From: Serinus canaria
Lineage: Eukaryota; Chordata; Aves; Passeriformes; Fringillidae
Direction of reading: 5' to 3'
Assembly: GCF_022539315.1 (NCBI RefSeq)
Contig: NC_066342.1
Location: 16,881,346 to 16,945,345 of the forward strand
DNA: 64,000 bases
Shown: in pieces, positions 37,612 through 48,765 of the stretch
Layout of the letters: the number at the start of each line of letters is the position of its first letter
How positions within the stretch are numbered: position 1 is the first letter of the stretch
Notes under the pieces: generated by a model
Databases searched by the model: none
What the model was told of the DNA's origin: nothing
What the model saw: the letters and a program-made list of their open reading frames with translations, nothing else
Position numbers and translations under genes: made by a program

Positions 37612-39195
37612 ATGAAAGCCCCAGGAAAACAACAAAAGGTAAGGAAATTCGTAACCTTCTTTGAGAAAATGGGGTTGGGAAAAAGCAAGGGACAAAAGAA
37701 AACCTAGGAGAAAATCCCGCAGGTCCCCAGGAGAGTGTTACCAGAAATAACCCGAGACAGTCCTCTGGGGTGGATGCTGGAACACTGGGATGAGAATCCA
37801 CGGAGGTGGGGGAAATCCAAGGAAAAGATGATCCATTTTAGTATGGAGAAACGGGGAGTGAGGGAGATTGGACAGTACGTGGTTTGGCCGATATTCGGCA
37901 CGTTTGAAAGTTGGACCTGTGAGTCTTTGTTTGACCACGTGAATGGTTGCAGTCTGCGGGATCCTGAGGAAATCGAGTATGCAGACATGTGGAGGCATGC
38001 TCGCCCTGGTCTGTACCCAGTGAGAGCCTGCTGGCGCGCAGCGAAAGCAGGGAGGGAGTGGGAACCATTGGGAAATCTTCCACCACCTTACCTTGTGGCC
38101 CCACAGCAGACAGGTCCCGCGCTGGCACAAGCGGCACCAGGAATGCCTCCTGAGGTGGGGGTGCCGCAAGTTCAGGCGATTGCATCACTGCTGCCACCAG
38201 AACAAGCGGTGGCATCCGCTCCCCCACATGGCCATGCGGCTGCAGAGCAGCCACAGCCACAAGTATCCCCGAAGGTCGAGCAGAAGGGGGCAGGTGTCCC
38301 CAGGGACAACTCTCCCCTGGCACGCCAAACTAGGAGAAGAATGAGGAAGTCCACCATGGGGGAAAGTGGGGATGAGGAGGAAAAACTTGGTATCTATCCC
38401 TTATGGGAGTTACGGACAGCCCCAGGGGTGATTGGATATGACCACACCCCGACTGACACCACTGATGTAAGAGCGTTCAAAAAGGAGATGGGAAAGCTGA
38501 TGGATGACCCGCTCGGAGTAGCGGAGAGGTTGGATGAATTTTTGGGAACAAGCATTTACACTTTTGAGGATCTCCAAGCAATCCTCAGGTCGTTATTTAA
38601 CAACGAAGAGAGAGACATGATCTGGTCAGCTGCGATCAGGGACTGGGAAAAGTGGAACCCGAACGGGGGGTCCGGGGAGGAGGGGTGGCCGAACCAAAAG
38701 CCATCTTGGGAAACCCAGACAGAAGAGGGGAGGCAGAAGATGATAAATCTGAGAAATATGGTGATTCAAGGTACCAAGGAGGCGGTACCGAAGGGGCTGA
38801 ACATGAGCAAAGTGCTCAGGGAATGCCAAGGGAAGAATAAAACACCTACGGACTGTTTGGAGAGACTCTGGAAGGGTTTGAGGATGTATTCAGGGACGGA
38901 CCCTGGTTCTCCGGTGTGGATGGTGTTGTTGAAAACTCAGTTTGTGGCGAAATCTTGGGAAGATATTAGAAAGAAGTTGGAGAAAATAGATGGCTGGCAG
39001 GAACAGGGATTGCAGGAATTGTTGCGTGAAGCTCAGAAAGTTTATATGTGCCGGGATGAGGAAAAGCAGAAAATACAAGCTAAAGTCCTGCTGGCAGCGG
39101 TGAGAGAGGCTCAGAAACAAGAACAGGGAAAGGATGCGGCGAAAAAGGCGTTGACAAAGAAAACAGGTCCGTCTCAGGCTCAGGACAAAGGTTAG
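37612..39195 (+). pseudogene. gag: gag (matrix to capsid) of outer provirus, stop at codon 32
   Basis: The likely start is ATG 37612. A TAG at 37705-37707 is in frame with the long open part (37735-39195, 486 codons). The long part opens with a SPLGWMLEHW-type matrix motif and a W-rich segment ending in FDHVNGC, then a Pro/Gln-rich linker (p12-like, about residues 130-215). A capsid follows that lacks an obvious betaretroviral major homology region but has a charged helical end rich in EEKQK, as in gammaretrovirus Gag. The role is virion assembly. After TAG 39193-39195 the nucleocapsid follows in another frame. I infer class I by these features and by the pol. Confidence 0.8.
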
Positions 39196-39199
39196 GAGG

Positions 39200-39303
39200 G
39201 AGCAAAAGAGAAAGTTTGAATGATATTACTGCAAACAAAAGGGGCACATTAAACGAAATTGCCCAAACAGAGCCAAGGATCAAGCAATGTTTCAAGAAGA
39301 TTA
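39200..39303 (+). pseudogene. gag: Nucleocapsid zinc knuckle remnant
   Basis: One CCHC box in frame 2 (gag is in frame 1), with YYCKQKGHIKRNCP. The codon where the first cysteine is expected is TGA (39221-39223), so the knuckle is broken as well as shifted. One knuckle is usual for gammaretroviruses. Confidence 0.8.
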
Positions 39304-39349
39304 GAGTTGTCAGGGGCTTTTCAATTTGGGTCCCAGAACATCTAGGGAC

Positions 39350-39729
39350 CCCTTGATAAAATTAAAAGTGGGACCCTACATAAGAAGAACTACAGTTTAT
39401 GGTGGATTCAGGAGCAGAGTGGACGACGGTGTTACAAATACCGAAGAGATGCTCTTTGAGCGATGATTCCATGGTGGTGACAGGAGCAAAAGGGGACCCT
39501 TTTGAGGTCCCAATCAAAAAAAAACATTGAAATAAGCACGAGAAGCAGAAGACACATTGGTCATATTTTAGTAGCCAAAGGCCCAGACTTTAACTTGTTG
39601 GGGCGGGACATGATGGTTGCTCTGGGGGTTGGGCTAGCGGTGGAGAAAGCTCAGCTCAAAGTGAGGCTTTACAGCCTCACTGCCCCTGATGAGGAAAAAA
39701 TAGACCCAAGGGTGTGGTATGTCCCGTGA
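39350..39729 (+). pseudogene. pro: pro (aspartic protease) of outer provirus, frameshifted
   Basis: The active-site motif VDSGAEWT is at 39402-39425 (DSGA codons 39405-39416). The frame shifts at the A run 39516-39524 and continues as GPDFNLLGRDMM (flap and GRD-type helix), ending in TGA 39727-39729 before pol. The family makes a dimeric protease that cuts Gag and Pol. Confidence 0.8.
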
Positions 39730-40548
39730 GAAGCTAAGAAGTTAGACATAGAACCAATTCGGGTGGAAACTGAAAGACCCAAAGACCCTATAAGGGTCAA
39801 ACAATATCCCCTCTCCATGGAAGGGAGGAGGGGCTTAATACCAGTGATTGACAAATTATTAAAGAAAAGAACTTTGGAACCTTGCATGTCACGACACAGT
39901 ACCCCGATTTTGGCAGTGAGAAAACCGGACGACAGCTTTAGGCTGGTGCAAGATTTACAGGCTGTGAATCAGAGAACTAAGACTCTGTTTCCCACCGTTT
40001 CGAATCCTTACACTTTGTTAAACAATCTCTCCCCTGAAGATACGTGGTACAGCGTGATTGATTTAAAGGATGCTTTCTAGATGTGTCCTCTAGATGAGGG
40101 CAGTCGCGATTATTTCGCATTTCAATGGGAAGATCCGGAGACGAATAGGAAGCAGCAGCTCAGGCGGACTTTGTTGCCTCAGGGCTTCGTGGATTCTCCA
40201 AACTTATTTGGACAGGCACTTGAGCAGGTTTTGAGTGAGTTTGTACCCACAGAAGGAACAAAGCTTCTACAATACGTAGATGACTTGCTGGTTGCAAGAA
40301 AAGGGGAGGAGGAAGTAAGGAAAAACACAATTAGGCTTTTGAACTTTTTGGGAGAAAAGGGATTGAAAGTTTCAAAATCGAAATTGCAGTTCATGGAACC
40401 GGAGGTCAGATATCTGGGACATTGCTTAACAAAGGGGAAAAAGAAATTAGATCCAGAGAGGGTGGCAGGGATTATTGCCTTACCACCCTCGCAGACGAAA
40501 AGAGAGGTCCGGCAGCTTTTGGGATTATTGGGGTATTGTTGGCAGTAG
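39730..40548 (+). pseudogene. pol: pol reverse transcriptase of outer provirus, two in-frame stops
   Basis: Palm and fingers are recognisable: LRLVQDL-type LVQDLQAVN, DLKDAF, LLPQGF, then the catalytic QYVDDLLVA (VDD codons 40276-40284) and LGLLGYC. TAG codons at 40078-40080 and 40546-40548 interrupt one continuous frame. Aspartates of the catalytic site are kept. VDD with LPQGF is the gamma/class I pattern, unlike the YMDD of the inserted provirus. Confidence 0.88.
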
Positions 40549-41700
40549 ATTGAAAGTTATAGTGACAAAGTGAAATTTCTCTATGAGAAACTCACCACAG
40601 ATAGGATCAAATGGACACAAAAGGACGAAGAAGAGTTTAAGGGAGTCAAGGAGGCGCTCACGGCAGCGTCAGTGTTGAGCCTCCCTGATGTCAGGAAACC
40701 TTTTCAGTTGTTTGTGGACGCTAGCAACCACACAGCACACGGGGTGCTGACGCAAGACTGGGCAGAGATCAAGAAGCCTGTAGGGTACTTGTCCTGGCTT
40801 TTGGACCCGGTCAGCAGACGCTGGCCCACGTGTTTGCAGGCTATTGTAGCTGTAGCTTTGCTAGTAGAAGAAGCTAAAAAAGTGACTTTTGGAGCACCTC
40901 TGGTAGTATTTGCTCTGCACAACGTGCAGGTAATACTACAACAAAAAGTGGACAAGTGGCTCACAGATGCAAGGTTGCTGAAATATGAGGCCATTTTGAT
41001 TCATTCACAAGATTTGGAATTGAGAACAACGACTGCGCAGAACCCTGCACAGTTTCTGTTTGGGGAGGCGGCCGAGAAACTAGTTCATGACTGCGTAGGA
41101 ACAGTCGAGCTGCAAACAAAGATCAGGGAGAATTTAGAAGAACTAGATGAAGGAGAAAAGTGGTTTGTAGATGAGTCAAGCAGAGTGGTTGAAGGAAAAA
41201 GAATATCAAAAACGCGGTTGTGGACGGGTTGACAGGGAAAGTGATAGAGGCAGGTCCCCTGAATGCAAGCTGGTCTGCACAGGCATGCGAATTGTATGCA
41301 GTTTTGAGGGCATTTAAAAGACTGAAAGGGAGAAAGGGAACAATTTTCACTGATTTGAAGTATGCCTTCGGAGTGGTTCATACATTTGGAAAGATATGGG
41401 AAGAGAGAGAGCTAGTCAACATGAGGAGAAAAGAATTAATGCACAGGGAATTGATTTGACAAATTCTGGAAGCACTGAGAGGGCCAGAAGAAAATGCGGT
41501 GGTCCATGTGAAAGGGCATCAGACAGGAATTCAGTTTCGAACCAGAGGGAACAATTTGGCTGATCAGGAGGCCAAAACTGCGGCACATATGGTATTAAGT
41601 ACCCCAGAGCTTGAAAGGGAAGAAACCCCTGAGGATTCCCCTCAGCCCTCCCCAAAGGAAATTGAATGATATGAAAAGATTGGTGGTGAATTGAAAGAAG
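40549..41700 (+). pseudogene. pol: pol connection and RNase H of outer provirus, frameshifted
   Basis: The connection is open from 40549 to 41232 (FVDASNHTAHGVL; DPVSRRWPTCLQAI). The frame moves by one near 41190-41225 into RNase H with ACELYAVLRA, FTDLKYAFG and VHVKGHQ...GNNLADQEAK. TGA codons lie at 41457-41459 and about 41667. The RNase H active-site residues are mostly visible. Confidence 0.85.
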
Positions 41701-42795
41701 GTAAGTGGAGGTTACCTGATGGGAGGGAATTTGTTTCCAGAGGATTTACTAGGAGAATTTTGCGAAATTTGCACCAGAAAACACACTGGGGGCGCACAGG
41801 CCCTAGCAGAGCAATTTCTAAAATTTTTCGGGTGCAAGAGAATTTATGAATTGGAAGGACAAGAGGTACAAGGGTGTTTGATTTGTCAAAAGATAAACAA
41901 ATCAAGAGCCAGCAAGGCTGCCCTGGGGAGTCTCCTCATTGCGTACAGACTATTTGAAAGAATTCAAGTTGATTTCACAGAATTGCCAAAAGTGGGAAGG
42001 TTCAAATTTGTATTGGTGATTGTGGATAAATTAACTCATTGGGTAGAAGCCTTCCCCAGCTCTCAAGCAATGGCCCAGACGGTGGCCAGAAAATTGCTGG
42101 AGGAGATTGTACCCCGATATGGGGTAGTGAATTACATTGATTCGGATCAGGGAACACATTTTACATCAAAGGTTATTAAGCAAATGGCTGATGCTTTGGG
42201 CATTCGGTGGGAGTACCACACTCCGTGGCACCCCCAGAGTTCAAGACAAGTGGAAAGAATGAGTCAGACTTTGAAGGCACAGTTATCAAAATTGATTTTA
42301 GAAACAAAGATGTCCAGGTTGAAGTGTCTGCCCTTGGCTTTGCTTAATATCCGAACCATGCCTCATTTAGAGACGGGACTCTCATCGTTCGAAATGCTAT
42401 ATGGAATGCCATATAAGCATGGAATGCCGGTAGGACACTCCAGATTTGAAGATAGTCAGACTCAACCATACCTGGTTGCGATCAACGGAAACTTACAGGA
42501 ATTTCGAAAACAATGAATACTGACACAGAGTGCTCCTCTGGGGTTCACTATTCACAAAATTTAGCCCGGGGACAAGGTGTTTGTAAAAGTGTGGAAAGAG
42601 GCACCGCTCTCTCCTCACTGGGAAAGTCCTTTTCTTGTGCTCCTGACAACAGACATGGCCATTCGGACAGCAGAGAAGAGCTAGACGCACCTGTCTAGGG
42701 TGAAGGAAGTCGAACAGCAGTAGGAGGCACCCGACTGGAGGGTCACTTCTTCGCCCGGCGACTTGAAGATCTGGCTCCAACGTCCTCATAAATGA
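41701..42795 (+). pseudogene. pol: pol integrase of outer provirus
   Basis: The zinc part has CLICQKIN. The core has VDFTEL, IDSDQGTHFTS and QSSRQVERM, giving D, D and E of the active site in the 41719-42516 frame. A frame change near 41790 joins it to the upstream part. The C-terminal part (PGDKVFVKVWKEA; PHWESPFLVLLTTD) is in the same frame but holds stops at 42514 (TGA), 42562, 42682 and 42721 (TAG). The natural end is TGA 42793-42795, overlapping the next ORF. Confidence 0.87.
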
Positions 42796-43178
42796 CAAAC
42801 AATGAGTGGATCAGTTGTATACTGTCAGATTGTGTATGCTATCCGTTTGTGCACTTTAAGTGTGAATATTGTCAAGGGGTTTTTTTGATCCATTGCAGAA
42901 GGGGGCAGAGGCCGAAAGGACTGTGCACTCAGTGTTTGGAGGAAGAACTTGAATTGACTGACCATATCCTGACCTTAGCCACAAGTCTGGGTATCATTGA
43001 ATTAGATTCTCCAGAGTGGTTTCGTATTTTTCAAAACGGGGTGCATAAGAAGCTTAGGTCCAAAGCAGAAATTCTGGAAGTGGAGTGCAGGAAATTCATC
43101 AGGGTCCCTTGCAGTTCCGATGCAATCAGGGTGTCTCAGTGGGGCGCCTTTAAGAGGAGGTATGCGGCTGGGTCTTAG
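42792..43178 (+). CDS. Cysteine-rich 128-codon ORF between pol and env, function unknown
   Basis: The ATG at 42792 overlaps the pol stop as ATGA, the layout used for coupled stop-restart or for a new gene start. The ORF is unbroken to TAG 43176-43178, 33 bases before the env ATG at 43212. Residues 9-48 hold eight cysteines: C9, C14, C16, then C24xxC27, C35 after H34, and C45xxC48, which could form one or two zinc sites. The rest is charged and probably helical, with two tryptophans in the second half and a basic end (KRRYA). No signal peptide or membrane segment. I recognise no family. It may be an accessory gene or an extended env leader. Being intact is weak evidence by itself, since the provirus is not very old. 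Confidence 0.55.
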   Translation: MTNNEWISCILSDCVCYPFVHFKCEYCQGVFLIHCRRGQRPKGLCTQCLEEELELTDHILTLATSLGIIELDSPEWFRIFQNGVHKKLRSKAEILEVECRKFIRVPCSSDAIRVSQWGAFKRRYAAGS

Positions 43179-43211
43179 GGCGTCTTGAAGAGTACTCCTG
43201 CTGCCACGAAG

Positions 43212-43714
43212 ATGGTCTTCCTCCCAGGGGGTGGAGGCAAAGGCAGAGGAGTATGCTTAATGGGAATGCTGATTGGCCTGAGCCTAGTCATGTGCAGGAC
43301 GCAGAGGCTGAGCACTGAGATCCCCAAGAACAACGGAAGCTCCGTGGATGAGTGTAGAAATTGCACTCAGGTGGTCCCAGTCGCCGGGGACAGGAGATTC
43401 TTGACATACCAAGCCCCAGAAGAATGCCTGAACAGAACTAGCAAGTACTGTTAGAAAAATAGTACCCAGTTGAAATTGTGTGAATTGGAAATCGGTACTT
43501 GGTGCATCAATCCCGAGGCAGAGTTAAGGGACGGGCAGTCAAACAATCACGGGTTCCAGAGGAAAAAACGTGATGCAGAACAAGTGTCAATCCCCATTTG
43601 TGACCAGTGCAACCGAACTATGTGGGTGGGGAGAAAGACAGAATCAATCTTTATTGCATATCGCCAAGTAAACCCTTTGTGCTATGATAGCACAAGGTTG
43701 GGGATATACACGAT
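43212..43714 (+). pseudogene. env: env amino-terminal part of outer provirus
   Basis: It starts MVFLPGGGG, then has a hydrophobic signal (VCLMGMLIGLSLVMC), NGSS and NCTQ glycosylation sites and several cysteines. A TAG at 43452-43454 interrupts the frame, which continues to the insertion site. It is cut by the provirus inserted at 43715 and resumes at 51074. SU attaches to the host receptor in this family; the receptor cannot be told from sequence. Confidence 0.75.
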
Positions 43715-43997
43715 TGTTGCAGTTCCCTGCAAGGCGACCTGGTTCTGGGGTCCGGCACGGTGACCCAAATACAGAATCACTCGGTCCACATGCTGCAGAC
43801 ACCAATATGGTGGATAGCAAATGGCATTTATTCAAAGGTTTCAGGGGTATTTATGGCTTGGGTAGTTTGTGTCACTTCCTTTGGCCCTGTCCTGGGTGCG
43901 GCCAGGTAGCCAAGGTCAGACTGAAGGTGAGGAGGGGTCTTCCTGTCTACCCGTAACAGCCCGAGTTCTTCCAGCCGCAATCCCTAGCTCTCCCACA
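43715..43997 (-). repeat. 3' LTR of inserted provirus
   Basis: 283 bp; on the + strand TGTTGCAGTTCCC to CTAGCTCTCCCACA. In sense it carries AATAAA (at about 43829). Confidence 0.95.
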
Positions 43998-44012
43998 TTT
44001 CCCCCCCACCAT
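43998..44012 (-). other. Polypurine tract of inserted provirus
   Basis: In sense, GGTGGGGGGGAAA directly precedes the 3' LTR. Confidence 0.75.
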
Positions 44013-44118
44013 GATTAGTAAAAATCTTATAACGTTATAAAATGTAAAAGGTTACAAAATTTCATGGGTTAGTAGGATTAGTGTAAAATCGTAAGTGTGT
44101 TAGTAACTTTAGCATGCT

Positions 44119-44810
44119 TTAAAGTAGTTGTCGGCGCTCGAGAAACAAAATGTTAGCTGTTTCTAAACGCCTTTTAACAAATAGCACCAGTTTGTTTAAT
44201 ATACAAGGCCCGAAGATTAGGGTTAGTAAGATTATAGTGACTGGGCCTATTAGGGTAGAAATCAGGGTGGTGAGCCATGGAGACTGGTTGAACCACGACT
44301 CGAACCAGCCCTGTTGAGCTTCTCTGTCCATTTTTCTTTGGTTCAGCCAGTTTCTCAGTTTGGCCATGGAGTCCCTGACGACTCCGGTGTGGTCTGCGTA
44401 AAAGCAGCATTCCTCTTTCAAGGCAGCACACAGGCCCCCCTGCTGCATGAACAAGAGGTCCAGTCCTCTCCTATTTTGGAGGACAACTTCTGAGAGTGAG
44501 GAAAGGGATTTTTCCAGCGAAGAGATGGACTTCTCGATCCTTTGCAGGTCCTCATCGATCGTCATTTGCAGTTGGGACAGTCCTTGGTGTTGGGTCGCTA
44601 GGGCTGAGACGCCTGTGGCTGTTCCGGCTGCTCCTAAGCCGAGCAGCATTGCGATAGTTAAACCTGTCAATATTTCTCTTTTGTGGAGATGGCTGGTTTC
44701 TTCGAAGAGGTAGTACACTTCTTCGTCTGAGTGGTACAGGACCCTGGGAACGATTAGAACTTGGACACAAAAGTCGTTAGAGTGATCGAATTTTTCATGG
44801 GCTTACTCCG
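44119..44810 (-). pseudogene. env: env transmembrane subunit of inserted provirus
   Basis: The frame runs from about 44770 through the ATG at 44718 to 44119. After [11 protein letters not shown] and a LHKR cleavage-like site come a hydrophobic fusion-peptide-like segment (about residues 17-40 of the 199-codon part), a heptad-repeat helix and the [10 protein letters not shown] immunosuppressive-type region. Next are the CX6CC motif (CAALKEECC), which marks a covalently bound SU-TM of the gamma/type-D kind, a tryptophan-rich part, and one membrane anchor of about 22 residues followed by a short tail. The TM frame itself has no stop. It is not in frame with SU. Confidence 0.9.
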
Positions 44811-44924
44811 GATCGGTGACAGACCCACATCCCCGATGCAGCTGGGATCACCCACTGGAACTTCCCTCCCTTAAGTTTGCCAAATTCTTTGCAGACACTG
44901 CCCGTCTGCCTTGCCAAGGTTGCA

Positions 44925-46020
44925 TTACCGAAGCATTTGCCTCGGCCCGTAACCTGACTTAGGGTAATGCCTCTGGGGGGTGTCCCATCTGCATTGGCGT
45001 GGATTGTTCGACTTTGAGAAGATGAATGGGAGATCGAAGGCGACGCCTTCGTAAAATGGGGGTTGTGCATCATAGCATAACCAGCATGATTCTGTGAAGT
45101 TTGGGTTGGACTGATTTAACGATATGAAGGTAGCATTTAGCACGTTTATGAATGAATTGGAAAGGTTCGGTTTGGCTAGGAGACTGGATGGGGCGACTAG
45201 TTCTGACTTCTGCGTTTCGGGGCTAGAACTACTGTTAACTGCGATCTCTTCCCTGGGTTTGCTCACTACTAGAACTGAATTGGGTCCGACTGATTGGGAC
45301 ATAGAGGCTGGGAGTCTGATAATTTGCACATTCACCCACTCTTTTGACCCTTGAACGGCTACTGTCCATGTTCTGCCCGTGGTCCAACTGGGGTGATCTG
45401 GCTGTAAAACTGTCATGTTGTAGTTAGCGCATTTCCGAAATTTGGGGATTTTATGACTGTTTCTATGGAAATTTCCATGGAAAAAGAAGGGTGTTTTGCA
45501 GCCAGTGGGTGCCCAGGTGAACTGCAAGAACCTGTCGGGCTCTTGTGGATCCCACCCAGGCCCCGATGGTCTGGCATCTGTAACAATGGTTTCGCAGCCC
45601 CAATGCCCACAGTATCCCCACCCTGGGTGATTGCAGTAGCTTTTTCCTGGGTTTGAGGCTGGACACCAGTAGGATAGGTACGTTTGTGTGTCGTGTGGGG
45701 AATGGGGGTCTACCTTTGGTCCTCCCGGAAACAAGTCGGTAACGCGGAGTATGAAGGATGGTGTGTTTGGTGTGGTGACTCCTTTGAGCACCTTGCCACT
45801 GCTAAGGTGTCGCATGACCCACCTGAATGGCTGATGAGGGTAGTGGTCTGGGCTGGCTTGCCCTCTGGCGACAAGCCCCAACAGTAAAATCACACAGAAA
45901 CACCGTTGATGTCTGAGTCCCACCCGCGCGGCTGTCTCGGGCGCTGCTGGACGGCTTGGTGGTCCGTCCTCTGGAACGGGGATGTACGCGTCACGAGGAC
46001 GCCCCATGAGCATGTCCTGT
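44925..46020 (-). pseudogene. env: env surface subunit of inserted provirus
   Basis: The open frame extends 44925-46184, its first part overlapping pol. The likely start is the methionine pair near 46010. A basic leader is followed by a hydrophobic signal (CFCVILLLGLVA), a cysteine- and tryptophan-rich receptor-binding part, several NxS/T sites and the CWLC thiol motif (45075-45086) followed by YDAQPPFYEG. This is the arrangement of type-D, reticuloendotheliosis-like and gamma SU proteins. A frame change or stop near 44925 separates it from TM. Confidence 0.87.
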
Positions 46021-46113
46021 AAACAGAAACTCACAGCTCTCATCAGTCTCGTTCTGCTCATGGTAAAGATCAGGCTTGATTGACTTAAGTGGACACCATT
46101 TAATGTGCCCGTC

Positions 46114-46797
46114 CTATTTGACAGCTGCATATCCTCGCCCCGTGAGCACCAATCTCCAACCCTGTTCCCACTGCCCCAGTTCATTTTTGATCACCACCCG
46201 CGGGCCCTCCTCTAATGCTCGAGGTGCCCAGTGTTTCTGAGCTGGACTGTTTGTTTCATCCCGCCTAGGGTATTGATTTAATGCTAGCAGTGCATTTGCC
46301 AGGATGCGCGCTTGGTTGGCCGAGGGAATGACATTGGAGAAGCTTTCTGCCTTTGCTAGTACTTCTAGCTTAGCTTTCAGAGTCTGGTTTGCTCTTTCGA
46401 TGATGGCTTGTCCAGTGCTGTTGTATGGGATGCCCTGCACCAAGGCGATGTTCCATTTCAAGGCGAATGTCTGGACTACCTTTGAGATGAAGTTTGGGCC
46501 GTTGTCTGTTTTGATTTGCTTTGGAACTCCAAGCCATGCCATGGCTGTCAGCCAGTGTTGGATGGTCGCTTTGGAGTCCGTCTTGAGATGCTGTGTGGCC
46601 ACAATCATGCCGCTGTACATATCTACAGTAACTGCGAGCCACGCTCGAGGTTTCAACAGCTGGCATTGTGTAAAGTCTGTTTGCCACACTTCTGAGGCTT
46701 TGAGACCTCTGGGGTTGGCACCACTCGACCATAGTGGCGACTTCTGGCAGTGAGGGCATGTTGCGACGACGTGCTTTGCGTCTGCAGTAGAAATTCC
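46114..46797 (-). pseudogene. pol: pol integrase of inserted provirus
   Basis: It continues the RNase H frame after a TGA at 46798-46800. CPHC of the zinc site, WQTDFTQ, IKTDNGPNF and GQAIIERANQTLK give both zinc cysteines and the D, D, E triad. The C-terminal part has the WAPRALEEGPRVV and WRLVLTGRGYAAV segments seen in betaretroviral integrases. The frame is otherwise open and ends at TAG/TGA near 46114. Confidence 0.9.
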
Positions 46798-48765
46798 TCA
46801 CTTTTTCGCAAGCGCTTTCGCTCCGATGTGGAGGGATTCGTGCAGCTGACGAGCTTCTTTCAATGTCCATACGCCCTTTGCTGCGGCATCCGCTTTGTCG
46901 TTGCCTATCTGGTAGAACCCTTTGATCAGGTCGTGGCTGTTGACGTGGATGACTGATATGGTGCCTTTCCGTGAATAGAGTGCTTCTTCCAGCATCGTTG
47001 CCACTGGGGACACTGACACATCTGGTCCGGACATGGCTAGGCAGAGTTTTGCCACAAATATGGAGTCAGTCACAATGTTAAGATGTTCTTCTGGGAACAG
47101 TCCGCACGCTAGCACCACAGCTGCTGCTTCAAGCTGTTGGACCGAAAGCGTAGGGTCGGTCGCCTTGACACATTGCCACTGTTCTCCTGACTGCCACACT
47201 GCTGCTGCGGTGGAGGTCTGCGATGATGCGTCCGTGAAGATGGTTGGCCCTGCCTTTGGTTGATCGACCACCTTTGGTGGGAGGTCGATATCGATGACCG
47301 TGAGCAGCCGAGTCCAAGGGGGTTTTTCTGCATAGCGAATTTCTCCTCCAAAGCCTGTGAGGGCTATGGCTAGATATTCCGATGTTGTTGACTGCGCAGA
47401 GAGCTGTTTGCGGAGAGGCAAGCTTATCTTGGACGGCTCGATGCCTAGATGTCTTAGGGCGAGTTTCCTGCCTTTCATAATGAGATTGCTGAGGCACTCG
47501 ACTCCCGGAGAAAAGGCTCGTGACGGTTTCCCCAAGACCACCCATAGTATCGGTTGGGCCTTGTCAGGGGGCCCTTGGGCTAAGGCTCCCACCCCCCCCT
47601 TTTTTGTAAAGTAGACATACAGATCTACTGGAGCACTTGAATCCCATCTGGTGAGCATGTTCTCTGACATCTGACGTTCGATGAAGTCGAGCGAGCTTAC
47701 CGCTTCTGGTGTCAGGGTTTTCTGCTCCCATGGGTTCTTCCCTTTCAAGAGGTCATTTAGAGGGTCCATGACCTCGGGAGGAATCAGGACGATGTTGCGG
47801 AGCCACTGCAAGGACCCTACCAGCTGTTGCATGTCGTGCAGCGTCTTGATGTCCCAGCGGATTTTTATCTGGGGAGGGGTTATGTAGGAACTTGTGATTC
47901 CCACTCCCAGGAAGGTCACACATAGTCCCTTTTTTATTTTTGCACTCGCCACCTCAAAGCCATTCGTCCTCAGGATCTCGGAGACGGTTGACACCAGCTG
48001 GTCCACTTGTCTCGTGGTTGGTGCTGCGATCAGGATGTCATCCATGTACTGCACGATGGTTACCGTAGGATTGTTCTGCCAGACAGGTGCTAGCACTTGG
48101 TCCACAGTGATCTGGCAGACGGTAGGGGAGTTAAGCATTCCTTGTGGAAGCATCCTCCATTGGAAGCGTAGGTTAGGCCGCTGGCTGTTTGGGAAGACGA
48201 TAGAAAAGGCGAAACACTCTTTGTCGTCTTCATGCAGAGGGATAGAAAAGAAGCAGTCTTTGATGTCGAGCACTGCACAGGGTTGTCCTCTTGGTATCAT
48301 CGAGTTCATGGGTAGCGACATTTGGACAGGTCCCATAGGCTGGATTCCTAGGATGACGGTGACGTCCAACCCTGTGTCCACCCAGAAGGGAAGGCAGATG
48401 GCCGAGTCATTGGAGCTGTTGTGAAGACGACACACTGCCCACACGATCAGTGGGTGCTTGCCCACCTTCGCGGCAACGGCCACCCACGGGTCCCGTTCCC
48501 ATGCTTTTATGGCCAGAGCCACCCAGGGACCTCTTCTCCAAGGGGCTGTTTGTGGTATTCCTGAGGCGCAGGTGGGTTCGGTTGGACCATTGGCTGGGCA
48601 GCAAAGTTGGACTTTCCCTGAGGGGTTGGCAGTGGTGGGCACGGGAACCCTGTGCCCCATTGAGGGTTGCTGTAGCTGGGCCGTTGCATGTTCCCAGTGG
48701 GAGGAGGCTGGATACGGCCTGGGTGCCCCCTCCCTCTGCCGTTTCCCTGATGCTTGGGTCTGCAT
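46798..48765 (-). pseudogene. pol: pro-pol of inserted provirus: truncated protease fused to RT and RNase H
   Basis: A 655-codon frame. The first part overlaps gag in another frame, as in the betaretroviral gag-pro shift. WVDTGLD (DTG at 48370-48378) is the protease site, but it is followed after about 15 residues by RT sequence. The rest of protease, any dUTPase and the RT fingers are therefore missing. RT continues with VLDIKDCFFSIPL, LPQGM and YMDD (48037-48048), the beta/class II pattern. RNase H has TDAS, VTDS and a degenerate HVNSH in place of HVxxH. The frame ends at TGA 46798-46800 before integrase. Confidence 0.9.

Noticed and set aside
47894..48424. 176-codon + strand ORF
   Set aside because: Reverse frame of pol, where the minus strand encodes clear RT motifs.
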